The position numbers and the translations under genes are program-made. A DNA stretch of 64,000 bases, from assembly GCA_963930775.1 (NCBI GenBank), contig OZ005695.1, positions 7,874,001-7,938,000 on the forward strand. Reading direction: 5' to 3'. This DNA is from Cliona cf. orientalis. Lineage: Eukaryota > Porifera > Demospongiae > Clionaida > Clionaidae. The first letter of the stretch is position 1; the number at the start of each line of letters is the position of its first letter. Below, piece after piece: positions 37,232 to 49,354 of the stretch. The notes under the pieces are model-generated. The model was not told where the DNA came from and searched no databases. It saw nothing but the letters and a program-made list of their open reading frames with translations.

Positions 37232-37318
37232 ACCTAGAATACAGTGCGTACCATGATACCCTATAGCTAGCTATAGCTAACTGCAATATACCGGTATATA
37301 AGTGAGCGCCCGTTAATC

Positions 37319-37330
37319 TGCGCATGCGCA
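37319..37330. promoter_or_regulatory. NRF1-like palindrome, E4 promoter
   Basis: TGCGCATGCGCA, 107 bp before the E4 ATG, in the conserved GCGCCCGTTAATC context. Confidence 0.6.
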
Positions 37331-37436
37331 GATTCCCACTATGGTCTATGCTTGCATAAATAGAAAATTAGTGTTTAATTGGATTCCACTGGCAGTCACA
37401 AGTTGTGAGAGGCGTGTCGTTGAAAAAAGTGCAACG

Positions 37437-40400
37437 ATGCTTGCTCTATTGATGCTTCAGTTATTGGTGATTCGTACTCTTATCTTGAGTGCTCAGCCTG
37501 GTTCTAATTTGCATGGATCGATATCTGGGCTGTCACTCCTGGCTATCCAGAACAACGAAGACAGTGGAGGTGTAGAGATAATCATCATAAGCAACAATAC
37601 AAGAAATTTATCCGAGCAACAGCAGTCTCAGATTCATATTCCAGGCCATAGTTTGTCCTCAGGATGTGGTGATCACTACTTTCGATGCCAGGGGGATAAT
37701 CTTTTGGTGAGAACTTTATTCCTCGAAGATGGCAGAAAGTTTGAGGTCATCTTTATTCCACTGGATGATGATTTACTACTTTTAAGTCATTGGTGTGATT
37801 CAACTAGTCAAAGAGTGGCCAATAACTGCTCATGGAATACAACTCTTTCAAATTCTTTGTCTACCTGTCGTCCCACGGTAGTCTACAACATCAACAGCAA
37901 GTTTTATACTGTGTGCACAAGCTCAATAAATCAATACTTCAGCGTGTATGAAGTACGACTGTATCTAAGTGGAACAGCAATTGAAAATGCAACACTTTTG
38001 GGACCGCTGACTGAAATTCGGATTTTCAATTCACTATCCACTTCAAATGTTTCAAATTTCATCATTGTGGATCAAAGGATCTATTTTGCTATTGGAAGCA
38101 CCATTGTTGTGTTGGACATCCTGGACTCAACACAGACACGACAATATCCTGAACTACCTCAGTGCCCTCAAGTTTATAAACTTGTAGAATCTGTCGGCGC
38201 TGGAAATCAAAAAGTACTGATAGCCTATTGCACAGACAGATACATTCTCTATGATCCAGTATATGGAGATTGGTCCTCAAGATTCCTCTTCTCAAGTAGC
38301 GGGGTACCATATCTGTGTCCCAACAACAACTATAGAGCTACTTTTTTCATAGAATCTGGTATTTTACAATTTTTGGTACAAGGTATATTATCAGATACAA
38401 TCAACAATGCAAATGTAAGCAGTGGCATCTGCTTTGAATCTCAAAATACAACATATTTTGCCTACTCAGATCAGCAACACGAAAATGTCTATGTATACAA
38501 CTTCATTAGACAAATCGATTATCCTGTATCTCCTTACTTCTGCTTGCAAACACACCAGGAATGTCCCCAATTATTCACATTATTAGATAATCAATATCTA
38601 GTAATCCGAGATTCCAATTGTGATCGTATTCTTGATACCAAAACCGATTTTAGTTTGATATTCAACACCTCTAGTGGTATAGCTGATATTCTTGCTGTTC
38701 TCCATATTATTAGCAATACTGGTGCTATCACTCCATCTCCTCCAAGTACTACAACAGAAAGTGCTCCTTCAAGTAGAGCTGATGAAGTGTTGACATCAGA
38801 TTCTATTGTTGTGTCAACTGCAGACATACAAACTGACATTCCTGAGGATAATGTGCCTAGTACAGGTTTGCCCAATGAAGTGACTACCAATGCAGCTCCC
38901 ATAACTACCACCAATCTTACTAGTCCAATTACTGAGCAGTCAAAATCAACTGATCTTCAATTACCACTGATTATAGTAGGATCGATAGCGGCTTTGGTAA
39001 TCATCATCAATATCATTGCCATCACTGTTTACTTCTTCAAGCGCTACAGAAAACACCACAGGTAAAATAATAATCAACTATTAAATATTAGGAGTGAACC
39101 TTATAGCTGCATGTGCTCATCTAAGAGTGTTAATAACATAGACTACCAGGAACTTAAGTAAATTCATTATGAGGTACCTATGCAGCTAGCATAATACTAG
39201 TGCTTCAGTTTGTGTTCCCAGCTTGGGAAGTACTACGGTTGATACCAGATACGGGAAATCAACCACGTACTGCAACATCTGCTGTTTTCAGTACATGATA
39301 TAGCCAGCCATATACTCTGCGTGGCAACGAACCTCTATCATAATTATGCATGTGCTACAGGTGCGGTGTAGTCTACAGTACCAACCATCGTGGGTGCATA
39401 TGTGTGTAGGTAGTCTATACCCTCCATTGTTTCACTATGAGGTGACAATTTATTACACAATGCAACTATAGTTCTAACTGAATGGGTGTGCATGCAGTCT
39501 AGTCGCATGCATTTCTGTGACTCGGTGTTCCCAAGGAAATTTCATAATAATAATAGCTATATGTGATCTGCTATGAGAAAAGGGACCATTAAATTTTGTG
39601 GACAATGATATTGTTCAATGTTAGCTAGTATAACCTTTCAATAAAATTATGTAGCTGGTAGTGAGTAGCTACAGCCTATATTTGTATAGGCACAAACGGA
39701 GCAGATTAGCTACATGAACAGTACATTACTCCATACATGCAACAACTGTCAAGCTACATACTCAGTGGAGTAGGAAGCAATCGCGTGTTGCAGGGGCCAC
39801 CGATACAAGTTGTGGGTGTGGCTTTGATTACTGATCACAAATTATTCATTTGTAGAGGTCATATTTTAGCAGACTTTTACGGAAAAAGTCTGACATAATA
39901 ATAATTATAATGAAAATTGGAAGAAAACATACACAAGGATTTGTATCAAGCCTAATTATTGGGGGAGCCAGGCCCCCCCCCCCCTTCTGAAATATTGAGG
40001 GGGGGGCAGTGGCCCCCCGGCCCCCCTGGTTCCTATTCCACTGATACTACAAACAAAAAAACTCCCAAATGGTCCCTTTTCTCATAGCTGGTCACAATTA
40101 TTATAGGCAAAATACTTGATATAGTTGTTAATTTGTTGTGTCTCTTGAAGTCTTAGCTATAACATTCTTATTCATGTATTTTAAATTTAAACACAATAAT
40201 TATTATAGCTAAATGTTGCACTTTAAATTTCCATTGTGCAGTTATAACCTTCTCCTCCAACTGGATAGTGTGGGTAACACTGTGGATGGACAAATGGGTA
40301 AGTATGCATGCATTAGGTCAACAGTAGCTACATGCAGATATAAAATTAATTATCGTAGAGCATACTATGGTTGGGTTAAGCTTGGCTATTTACTCGTCAT

Positions 40401-40710
40401 TCTTGAGCTTTCTCAGTGAATCGGTGGGAACTTCGAAAATTAGTGGTCAAAAAAATGTTTTCTACTGCCATAATAAATTAAATATTATATGTAGCTTTTC
40501 TATGACATTGTAGACTCAGATGATATCGTGGCACCACCACCATCATATTCATCAGTGGTCAGTGAAATTATTCATGAAGGTATTGTTATCATCAATGCAT
40601 GCTCTGACAATACTGAGTCACATGATGGTTATTGTTAATCTGCAGAAACCGATGCTCTACAAACTGAAGCTTTTGAAGTGACATGTAAAGTAGCAATTGG
40701 CAAAAATTAA
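37437..40710 (+). CDS. Type I membrane receptor-like protein E4 (E/D mosaic), 4 exons
   Basis: Exons are 37437-39061, 40242-40297, 40514-40579 and 40646-40710; 1812 nt (603 residues). It has an E-type signal peptide and first half (CGDHYFRC, SHWCDSTSQR). The second half is D-type, from IYFAIGSTIVVLDILDS to ADILAVLH, followed by an E-type stalk, helix and tail with PPPSY. It most resembles E2 and E6. The frame stays open upstream to 37341 (an extra 32 codons from an ATG in the 5' leader), but the conserved signal peptide begins at 37437. Intron 3 is 66 bp and contains an in-frame stop (TAA at about 40636), so retention would truncate the tail, unlike E2 and E3. An inverted-repeat element lies in intron 1. 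Confidence 0.8.
39570..40088. mobile_element. Inverted-repeat element in E4 intron 1
   Basis: GCTATGAGAAAAGGGACCA at 39570 is exactly inverted at the right end (TGGTCCCTTTTCTCATAGC ending 40088). Near 39975-40030 it contains facing C and G homopolymers and CCCCCCGGCCCCCCTGG. No clear target duplication. A related, nested copy sits in E3 intron 1; E1 and E2 lack it. Confidence 0.75.
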
Positions 40711-40966
40711 CTATCAACTTTTCTAAGCTTATGCAGATTTGACGGCCTAGCTGATTTTTAATAATCTGTAATGATGGCTATGTTGCACTTGTATGTTGCC
40801 TTAGTCTCGTTCCTAGACGCTGCAAGAATGTGACTTGGGAATGAGACCGAGAATACACTGCCTGCGCATGCTCAAAGGATAATTGAATATGTAGAACGGA
40901 ACTTTCCCAAATTCTGTCACTCCCACTGACTAATCAACTGATAATTGAGGGTGGTACCGTTGAAAC
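40711..40966. other. E4-F intergenic region
   Basis: Contains AATGTGACTTGGGAATGAGAC, conserved upstream of every F or truncated F copy and therefore a candidate F promoter segment. No gene. Confidence 0.4.
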
Positions 40967-43500
40967 ATGGGACGGCCTGGATACAAGGCTAGGTTACTGC
41001 AAATTTTAGCTCTTCTCCCTCTGATAAGAATAGCTCCAGTCAGCTGTCAACACGCGGAGGACTACGAGCTGATACTACTAGCAGCCATTCGGAGCAATGA
41101 AAGTGGATTAGAGGTTCGCACTCTTTTCGAATTGTCTGGATTTAGTAGAGCAAGCGAACGGCCTGATCATGACTTGCAATTGGAGCCTCAGATGGACTTA
41201 TATTTTATTCCCAATCACAATCTGTCTTCAGAGTGTGGTGATCAATACTTTCGATGCCAAAAACTTTTGGTTATCTGTGCACAAAATGATAGTGGAGAAC
41301 TGAGTATCATCTTTGTACCACTGGAGAATGGTGTACTCCTTTTAAGCTATTGGCACAATTCAACGAAGATAGAGAGAAGCTTTTTTATTATAAACAGCTC
41401 CAACTGTAGCCCCACCGTATTCTACAACATTAACGACAAAGTTTATACAGTCTGCATCAACTCCCACTATCTTTATGTTGCTGTATATGAGGTACAGCTA
41501 AATTTGAGTGGCTCGGTGACCAAGTTAGAAGGTGCAGAATTTGTTGAACCGTTGGTAACAAGTATCAATTTGTCATCCTCACAGCCACTGTCAAACTTCA
41601 TTAATGTAAATCACATGATCTTCTTTGCTGTTGGAAACACCATTATTGTTATGGATATTCTTGACAAGACACAGACACATAAATATTATCCAGAATTACC
41701 CGAATGTACTCAAATTCACAAACTCATTTCTATTACTGGTACTGGGAACCAAAAGTTACTGGTAGCCTATTGCACAGATGGATACATTTGCTTTGATCCA
41801 GTGTACGGAGACTGGACACAATATTATTTCTCAAGTAATGGAGTACCATACCTATGTCCTGACAATAGCTACAGAGCTACCCATTTCATTAATAATACTT
41901 TACACTTTTCAGTAAGAGGTGTGTTAATAAGCACAATCAACACTGTAAACATCAGCAGTGGGATCTGCTTTGAATCTCAAAACAGAACATATTTTGCCTA
42001 CTCAGATCAACAACACTACAATGTTAACGTGTACGATTTCACCACACAAAATCACTACCCTGCATCCCCTTATGACTGTTCAGCTACACCACACAAAAAC
42101 TGCCCCCAATTACTCTTTTTAGAAAATCAGTATCTTGTTATCCGTGATTCCATCTGCAATCGTATTCTTGATACCACCATGAATTTCAGTTTGCTAATCA
42201 ACATCTCTAGTGGTATTGCTGACATTCTTGCCATTCTCCATAGCAACGCTCATAGTACTTCAGAAAAAACATCTTCTCCAGGTACTACATCCACATTAAT
42301 CAGTTTCAGATCTCCAGATCACACTAATAGTGTTATTTTCACGCCACTTATTACTAGCACTGCAGACGTTGGTCCTGGTATTAGCCAATCTGAGAGCCCT
42401 ACTGCCATAACATTAGTCAGTTCTCTAGAGTACATATCCACCCATACTTCAGCACCTTTAAGCACTGCTTTTGCTACACCCATTTCCACATTAAACAATG
42501 CTACTGTGACCACATACACAGGTGCTCCTACATCGATTACTGTACGTAATAACTCATCACCTCTAAGCACTGCTTTTGCTACACCCATTTCCACAGTAAA
42601 CGATGCTACTGTGACCACATACACAGATGCTCCTACATCGATTACTGAACATAATAGCTCATCACCTTTAAGCACTGCTTTTGCTACACCCATTTCCACA
42701 TTAAACGATGCTACTGTGACCACATACACAGATGCTCCTACATCGATTACTGTACGTAATAACTCATCACCTTTAAGCACTGCTTTTGCTACACCCATTT
42801 CCACAGTAAATAATGCTACTGTGACCACATACACAGATGTCCCTACATCGATTACAGTCCGTAATAACTCTGTGTGGATAATTTTGACAGCTATCATTGG
42901 ACTGATTGTCATCATCGTCATTTTAGTGACAGTTGCCGTTTGTTTTTCTATCCGGCGCTGCCGGAGAAAGAAGCGGTAGGTCTCGTGATAAAAATGAGCT
43001 CCTGCATGATTTGAATTTTTATTATTTTGCAGGTGCAGCGCTGCATCATTTTATAGAACTCCAAGTACGTTTCTTAGTGATTATCTCAGTGTATATATCA
43101 TATTACTTTTAATATTACGGGACCACTTATTAGCTATAGACGGAGCCGCAATACGTAGCTAGGCTTAAGACCCTAGCTTTATATAGCAGTGGTAAGAGTA
43201 AAATTAATTAATATCACTGAATACCAGGCTGCTCATTAAGCTATAGTAATTGTAATAACACTACACAGACCTTTCATAACTTTTCATGCTTTTGACTATA
43301 CAGGATTAAGATACTATACTAACCAGAGTCCTCCTGTGTCACTACTCACTGGCGCTGGCAGTGCTCGAGCAGAGGAGGAGGAGGAGGAGGAGGAGGAGGA
43401 GGAGGAAGAGGGTGAAAGTTACGAGATGATGGAAACCCACTCATGGCACTCAAGGGAATCACGTTTTGACAAGGGATGGAGATGGACATCTACAGTGTGA
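40967..43500 (+). CDS. Type I membrane receptor-like protein F, 3 exons
   Basis: Exons are 40967-42975, 43033-43064 and 43304-43500; phases 2, 1 and 2238 nt (745 residues). Exon 1 carries signal peptide (LLQILALLPLIRIAPVSC), ectodomain with CGDQYFRC, a long Thr/Ser stalk containing four 35-residue repeats, the membrane helix and RRCRRKKR. Its middle resembles E1 (THKY, QIHKLISITGTGNQKLLVAYC), while the late part resembles C1 (TQNHYPASPYDC, NQYLVIRDS), so it looks mosaic. Exons 2 and 3 match the tail exons of C and D: RTP, SLLTGAGSARA, 13 consecutive Glu, then KGWRWTSTV and stop, a class I PDZ-ligand-like end. C and D split stalk and helix with a phase-1 intron; F does not. AATAAA follows the stop at 43503. 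It is the only intact F; the other four are 5' fragments. Confidence 0.8.
42449..42868 (+). repeat. Four 105-bp tandem repeats in the F stalk
   Basis: Units start at 42449, 42554, 42659 and 42764 and encode 35 residues each (PLSTAFATPISTxNxATV, then TTYTxxPTSITxxN). They are rich in Thr/Ser with N-x-T sites, as expected of an O- and N-glycosylated mucin-like spacer. High identity implies recent expansion and possible copy-number variation. Confidence 0.9.
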
Positions 43501-44149
43501 CTAATAAATATAATCAACATGCAGTGCCATCCAGTCATCTCTTGTGCATCATTAAAGTTTTAGTTCACCATAATATCGGTCATAAAATTTAAAAATATCA
43601 TGCACAGATATTGTGCCTTCACATTTCCACTACCATAATAGATCTCCAGTTGCATGTTTATGACAAGTTTTTTCATACTCTACTGAATACGATAATTATT
43701 ATTATTATGAAGCATGACATACCTAACCGATGAGGTATACCATAATAATTAATGATGCCTGTGTACCACAAAGCTATAGTATAGAGCGGCAGTTATGTAT
43801 ACTAGTCAGCCAGCACCAGTACTACGCCGTATACCTGGATTTAATAAGAGCTCAGTGTGCATGCCCTAACAACTTGAGCGTGCATGTATACTATGAGATA
43901 CCACCATCTAGCTAATATATGGAGCCTACTGTATGCTCAGCATCGGATCAGATCCTGGGAACGAGCCTGACTGGTAGCGCACCGTGTTGCGTGCCAGATT
44001 GCGCATGCTCAAACTTCAACTGAGACGGTATTTCCAGGTACCTTCCCTTACCATCTGTCGATATTCCACGTATGCATGCCATGTGGTGATGTGGACCGTA
44101 TGATCACTCGGTCACCCTCCGCATGTATGCAGTTTGCTCGTGCACAGAG
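43501..44149. other. F-G1 intergenic region
   Basis: Begins with the F polyadenylation signal (43503-43508) and ends at the G1 signal exon. A short ATTGCGCATGCTC phrase occurs near 43998. No supported gene or mobile element. Confidence 0.4.
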
Positions 44150-46099
44150 ATGAGGTTTTTGCTGTTTTATTGTTGTTACCTTTCCCTGACCCTGTGCTAT
44201 GCTTCCCAAGATATAAATACTGATCATGAGAATCATAGGCAAAATCATGGTAAGTTCATAAGATTATGAAAATCTAGACCTATATCATGCACAGTGTATA
44301 CTATAGGGCATGTTTATAGGTTGTACAAATACATGTAAGTACAGAGTCAACATACACGTGAAATTAGACAAAATGTGGCATGTGATACAGTTGAGTATGA
44401 TATTATTCTGAAACTTTTCATATTACAGTATCAGATACTTGCCAGAATTTGGATATCATCATGGTACAAAATTTGACACAGACCGGCATGATTCTGCGAA
44501 TGTATCAGGCATCAACCATGAGCCTTTCTGCACCAATTCCAGTACCAAACCAATATCTACCCCCAGAATGCGGTGAAAATAATCATCGCTGTGGCATCCT
44601 TCATTTTGAACATAGTGGAATATCATATTACATTATACCCTCTACTCGTGGCTTTGTCAAGTTCTCCCATCGCATTGATATCGATGATACACAGCTAGAG
44701 CCACAGTATTCGTTTATCAATGTCACAGAAGAGTGCAATCCTGTACGAGCATTCCTCACTGGTCCAGAAGGAAGCTATCGGATAGTCATAGCATGTATGG
44801 ATCTACAAACCCGTCCATATGGAGTTATTTATTACCTGCAGTACTACTTTTCACCGGACACTAAAGAGCGATCACGAGGTGTGATCAAAAAGAATACTTC
44901 ATTTCAGGTACGATCTGAGCCTATCTATGACCCCGATACTGTGTCTAAAGTTATCTATGTGCGTGGACAAAAGAGATGTGAGGAAAGACGCAATCTTTAC
45001 TTCATCGATGATGCATACGTTCTGCAGTACTCTCCAGACGCATTTGATCCAGAGTACATTTTATCAAGTACCGCATTACAAAACTGTGTAGGCTATCAAG
45101 ATATTGAGCATTATGGAAATGACAGTTTACTCATTCGATGTTATAACCAGACAGTCATGTACGACAGCTGTGCCAGTCGCTTCAATTACTTACACTCTGA
45201 CCGCATACCATACCCATGCTCAAATTGGGATACCATCATTTACCGTGATGGAAGGAAACTAACACTTCATAAACGTCAACACAGTAACAGTACCCAGCTA
45301 CGAACCCTATCCCTTCCAAAGTTTGACGAGTTGACATATGGAACATGCATACATGCTTACGATGGCACCCCAATTTTCATTGGAATCGCAAATGATGGGG
45401 AAATGTTCATTGCACGTTTTGGTATCAATAATATCACTACTATAGAGGAATTAAGTGACAAAAATATATTCATAGGTAATAGGTCAATCTCGTGGCACCC
45501 ACCCATAGTGTTTTCAAATAATAGACAAGCGTTTGGAGTGTACAATGTAGATAATAAAGACTTTCAGATAGTTAACGTCACAGCTGAGTGTAGTTTTATT
45601 CGCCAGATTGGAATATCTGATGATTTTGCACCAGATCTCGTTGCTTTCACTGCTCGAAATGGTAGCTACAAGTGTGGCTGTCAAGTGCCAGTATCAAATA
45701 CTCATAGATCATCATCCATTAAATGGTCATTGTTTGGAATCCTAGTGATTAGTGCACTAATTACAGTGTCATTTGGAATTTTAGCCACTATATTAATAGT
45801 CTATGCAAGGTAAGTTGGTAAAAATGTAATACTATAGTCCTGAATATTCCATGTAGACATCCTTTCATTGCAGAAAGAAGCTCAAACGGAGAGCTGAATC
45901 ATTGTACTCAAGCTTTCATCCAGAGAGCAATTACACTGATAAGAATGATATGATTTGCGTCTCAGGCTCTGACCATCATCTTCGTCAACAAGTGCAAGGA
46001 TTTCCTGTGACCATGCAAGAGCCAGTTGAAGCATCTATGGTCGAAATTACAGAGACTCACAATGTTAATATGCCCAATAATGATCATAGTAGAGCATAG
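44150..46099 (+). CDS. Type I membrane receptor-like protein G1, 3 exons
   Basis: Exons are 44150-44249, 44429-45809 and 45874-46099; phases 1, 2 and 1707 nt (568 residues). Exon 1 is a signal peptide (MRFLLFYCCYLSLTLCYAS). Exon 2 starts VSDTCQNLDIIM and carries a divergent ectodomain. The family signature appears as PPECGENNHRCG, and other blocks are EECNPVRAF, NLYFIDDAYVLQY, RCYNQTVMYDSCASR and IPYPCSNWD. A helix (FGILVISALITVSFGILA) and RRKKLKRR follow. The tail is 75 residues with no PDZ, PPxY or di-leucine signal that I can see. The signal exon in phase 1 and helix exit in phase 2 match A1 and A2, supporting common descent despite low identity. Confidence 0.8.
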
Positions 46100-47252
46100 G
46101 CTCAGCAATGACATCTTCTTTAGGCGATTATAATTATAGACCCAGGATACATTCATGAATCAAATTCCATTATGGACATAAATCACTAGGAGCTAAATCT
46201 ATATTATGTGATATTAAGTTGAATGAAGTTGCAGTTGAAGTTATGATTGTGTAGGTACAATGCATCCCATAATATAGCTGGCTATGGATCAAAGTTCATC
46301 TAGAACGTACTTGGCAACACAGGAGGGAATTTCCCAGGTAATTCCCAAGATTGCATAATAGTTACTATGCATGTGCCAGTGTTCCTCTGTATGAATACAT
46401 ACTAATTACATTATAGTGTTTGCATTGTTGTGGGTCAGCGTTCACAACATCCAGCCAGCAGTAATGACCCCTCCTTGTTAATAATAGGAATCACTGAATC
46501 ACTGATGGTATACATCTTACTCACTCTTTGCCATGATCATGCATGTACATGTAGAGACATGATCATGACCCTCACCGAATCTATATACAATCACAGCACA
46601 GTGTACATGCAGGTACTTCAATAGCTATGCAAACAATAAATTAGAATTATATAATAAAGTCATGTATGGATGTGGATTAATGATTGTGATCATGCAAGAT
46701 TATGAGTCACAACAGGCAGTCTAAATTTTTTCAATTGAGGTGTATGTATGCTATAATGCAAAATGAAACCTGTTGTGTACAGTACAATAACATCTCAATG
46801 CACTGTCAAGGCTACTGATAGCTACTAGCTACTAGCTACTAAGAAAACACTGAAAGTAAACCATAATTAGATCAGTAGTTTCCCAGGTACTTCCCAGCTG
46901 GAGTTCCCAAAAACAATCTCCATTTATGGCACATTAATTTAACTTGCAGGTTGCTTGATTTAGTTGTGATGGTGCCCCAGTTTTATCACCTGCTCTAGCA
47001 TTAAATTTTTATGATCTCAAGGGTAACAATAAAGTAAGAATAATAATAATACTAGTATTACAGGTGCCTTGCTTATGACAGTGCGTGGTAATACAGTAGG
47101 GATGTAGTGGCCAGTATGGAATTCCCCCGGGACTTCCCCTTAATTGCACCGTCTCGCATATAATAATAATATGACACACTATTGTGTGTAATTAACCGGT
47201 ACTCCGTGGCTGTGTCTGACTTGATCGTGTCTCAGCGGACCAAGAGGCTGGC
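46100..47252. other. G1-G2 intergenic region
   Basis: AT-rich DNA with several TTCCCAGGTA/ATTCCCAAG phrases (46330-46350 and 46880-46910) and TACTAGCTACTAGCTACTA near 46825. Small open frames here show no family similarity. No supported gene. Confidence 0.4.
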
Positions 47253-49354
47253 ATGATCATGATGTCACTATCTATAGCTACAATCTTCTGCAGCATAATA
47301 ATATTACTTCTGAATCATTCAGTTGGCAGCTGCACTGCTCAGTACAATGGACAAAACTTAGATAAGTGTGTGTTAGTTCCCTGTTCCATGCATGCAGCAG
47401 TGGCTACCATACTACTAAGCCAGGGTTTCATTTAGCATCAAAAATTTGGGGTGGAAGCGCGATAAATGAGTGGGCGTATTTTGCATGCCAGATTCCTTAA
47501 ATAAGACGTACTTTTAAGAGAATTTCTTTAATTCCCCAGATTGTTTTGGGTAGTTTTTGATCAAAAAACACATTATTGTTAGTGGTTTGATTTGGTGATT
47601 TTTGACATTTTGATACTTAATTTAATTAAGATCAAATTCTGGGGGGGGGGGGGGGGGGGGGGGCAGGGGAGAAGCTAGGAATTTGTCACAAATTGTCGAG
47701 ACTCGGAGAATTTGATTTACTATAAATAATGGTCAAGGCATCAGTGATTGTCCTAATAATAATTCTTATGGTTGAGGCGTCATGCAGTGATTTGCATAAT
47801 AATAGTATGGTGGTGCTGACACAGGTGCACTGCCAACTATGTAGAGTAGGATTTTGCATGCTGTACACTACAGCATTACTAATATGGGGGGGGGGGGGGG
47901 GGATGAATGCACTGCTGATACCATGATAATATTAATATTACATTTATTATGTAGGGACATGTCAAAATCTAAACATTTTGATGGTAAGCAACTCTAGCAC
48001 AGGCATGAAAATTCTTCTCACATTGGCTGAAAATAATTCCACATCAGAAAGTGCCTCGGTGAACATAATATCAAACCATTACCTTCCTCCTGAATGTCGC
48101 GATAGAAACCTCTGTAGTACCCTTAATTTTGAAAGTAATAGATTCTCATATTATTATATCATACCTTCAATTCGTGATTTTGTGATGCTCTCCCATAGAA
48201 TGAACCACACAGCTATACAGACAACATTCGTAAATATCGCAGAAGAGTGCAATCCAATGAAAGAATTTCATGATGGCACAGCAGAAGGGCACACTGCCTA
48301 TGTATACAACATAGTTGTAGCATGCACAGACCTACAAACCCGACCACATGGAATCATTTACTATTTACCATATCGTTTTTTCCCAAATAGCACAGGAAGG
48401 GGATCAATTGTGAGAAACTATGAGCAAGTGACGCAATCAGAACCAATCTATACTCCAGGCACTATGTCAGAGGTTATTTTTGTGCGTGGGCAAGAGCGGT
48501 GTGCAGAGTATGACAACTTGTACTTCATTGATGATGCATACATAGTACATTACCCTTTCAATGCCTTTGATCCGGAGTTCATTATCTCAAACAATGTGCT
48601 ACGAAACTGTCCAGGCCCATACAAAGGTATTGAGTATTATGGAAATGATACGATAGTTATTCGATGTTCAAACAATCTAGCAGTGTTCTACGACTCCTGT
48701 GCAAGTAGGTTAACTTACCCATCCACTACCAATGTGCCTTACCCATGTACAAATTGGGACAATATCATTTACCACAATGGAAGTAAACTGCATGACGTTA
48801 CAGAAAAACAATCATAGGCAAGCTATGGTTACTTGAAAACTTCCATTTCGCAACTTGAACTATGGTAAATGTGTTCAAGTTGGCAATGTTACAGTATCAA
48901 CATTCATTGGAATATCAGCTGATGGGGAGATATTCATTGCTCCTTTTAATATCGGCACTGATAGCAAAGTTATAAAATTTAATATTTCAAGTGGTGATGG
49001 TTTTAAAGCCAGCAATAGACCTGTGTTCTCTGGGAATGAACAAGCATTTGGAGTGTTTGATTCAACCACTTACACTCTGATGGTTGTTACTTTCACGCAG
49101 ACATGCAATAACATAAACGTCAGTGCATCCTTTATGCCTGCACTTATTTCAATCTCTCAAGGACAGGGAGTCTATAACTGCAGCTGCCAAGAAATGCAAC
49201 CACAACTGCCATCATACTTCACAACAGCTGCTCTAGGGATTTCTACGGAAGAGGACAAAGTGACCCAACAATCAATTCCCTTGATTCCTGTGGTGGTAGC
49301 GGCCACCATGGTATTGGTGGTCATGGCAATAATCTTTGTAATGCTAGTGATTAT
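47253..49354 (+). pseudogene. Receptor G2, frameshifted copy of G1
   Basis: A possible signal exon begins at 47253 (FCSIIILLLNHSVGS) with an uncertain donor near 47360. The ectodomain exon starts at about 47955 (GTCQNLNILMV). It follows G1 (PPECRDRNLC, EECNPMKEF, NLYFIDDAY, FYDSCASR, VPYPCTNWD) to a stop at 48815-48817. Similarity resumes in another frame at about 48855 (NYGKCVQVGN) and runs to a membrane helix and a donor at 49355. The 40 bp between need two frame changes, so this is a broken gene or an assembly error. The tail exon was not identified; a candidate acceptor lies near 49510. A relative of the 16496 MITE and poly-G tracts sit in the first intron. Confidence 0.65.
47641..47663 (+). 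repeat. G23 homopolymer
   Basis: Twenty-three consecutive G, with a second long G run at about 47886-47901, both in the first intron of G2. Such tracts are length-unstable and prone to assembly error. Confidence 0.9.

Noticed and set aside
42319-42921. 200-codon minus-strand frame
   Set aside because: It is the antisense of the four 105-bp stalk repeats of F; a repeat unit divisible by three keeps any frame open.
46430-46624. 64-codon frame as a possible small gene
   Set aside because: No similarity to neighbours, no splice or promoter support, and chance length for this composition.
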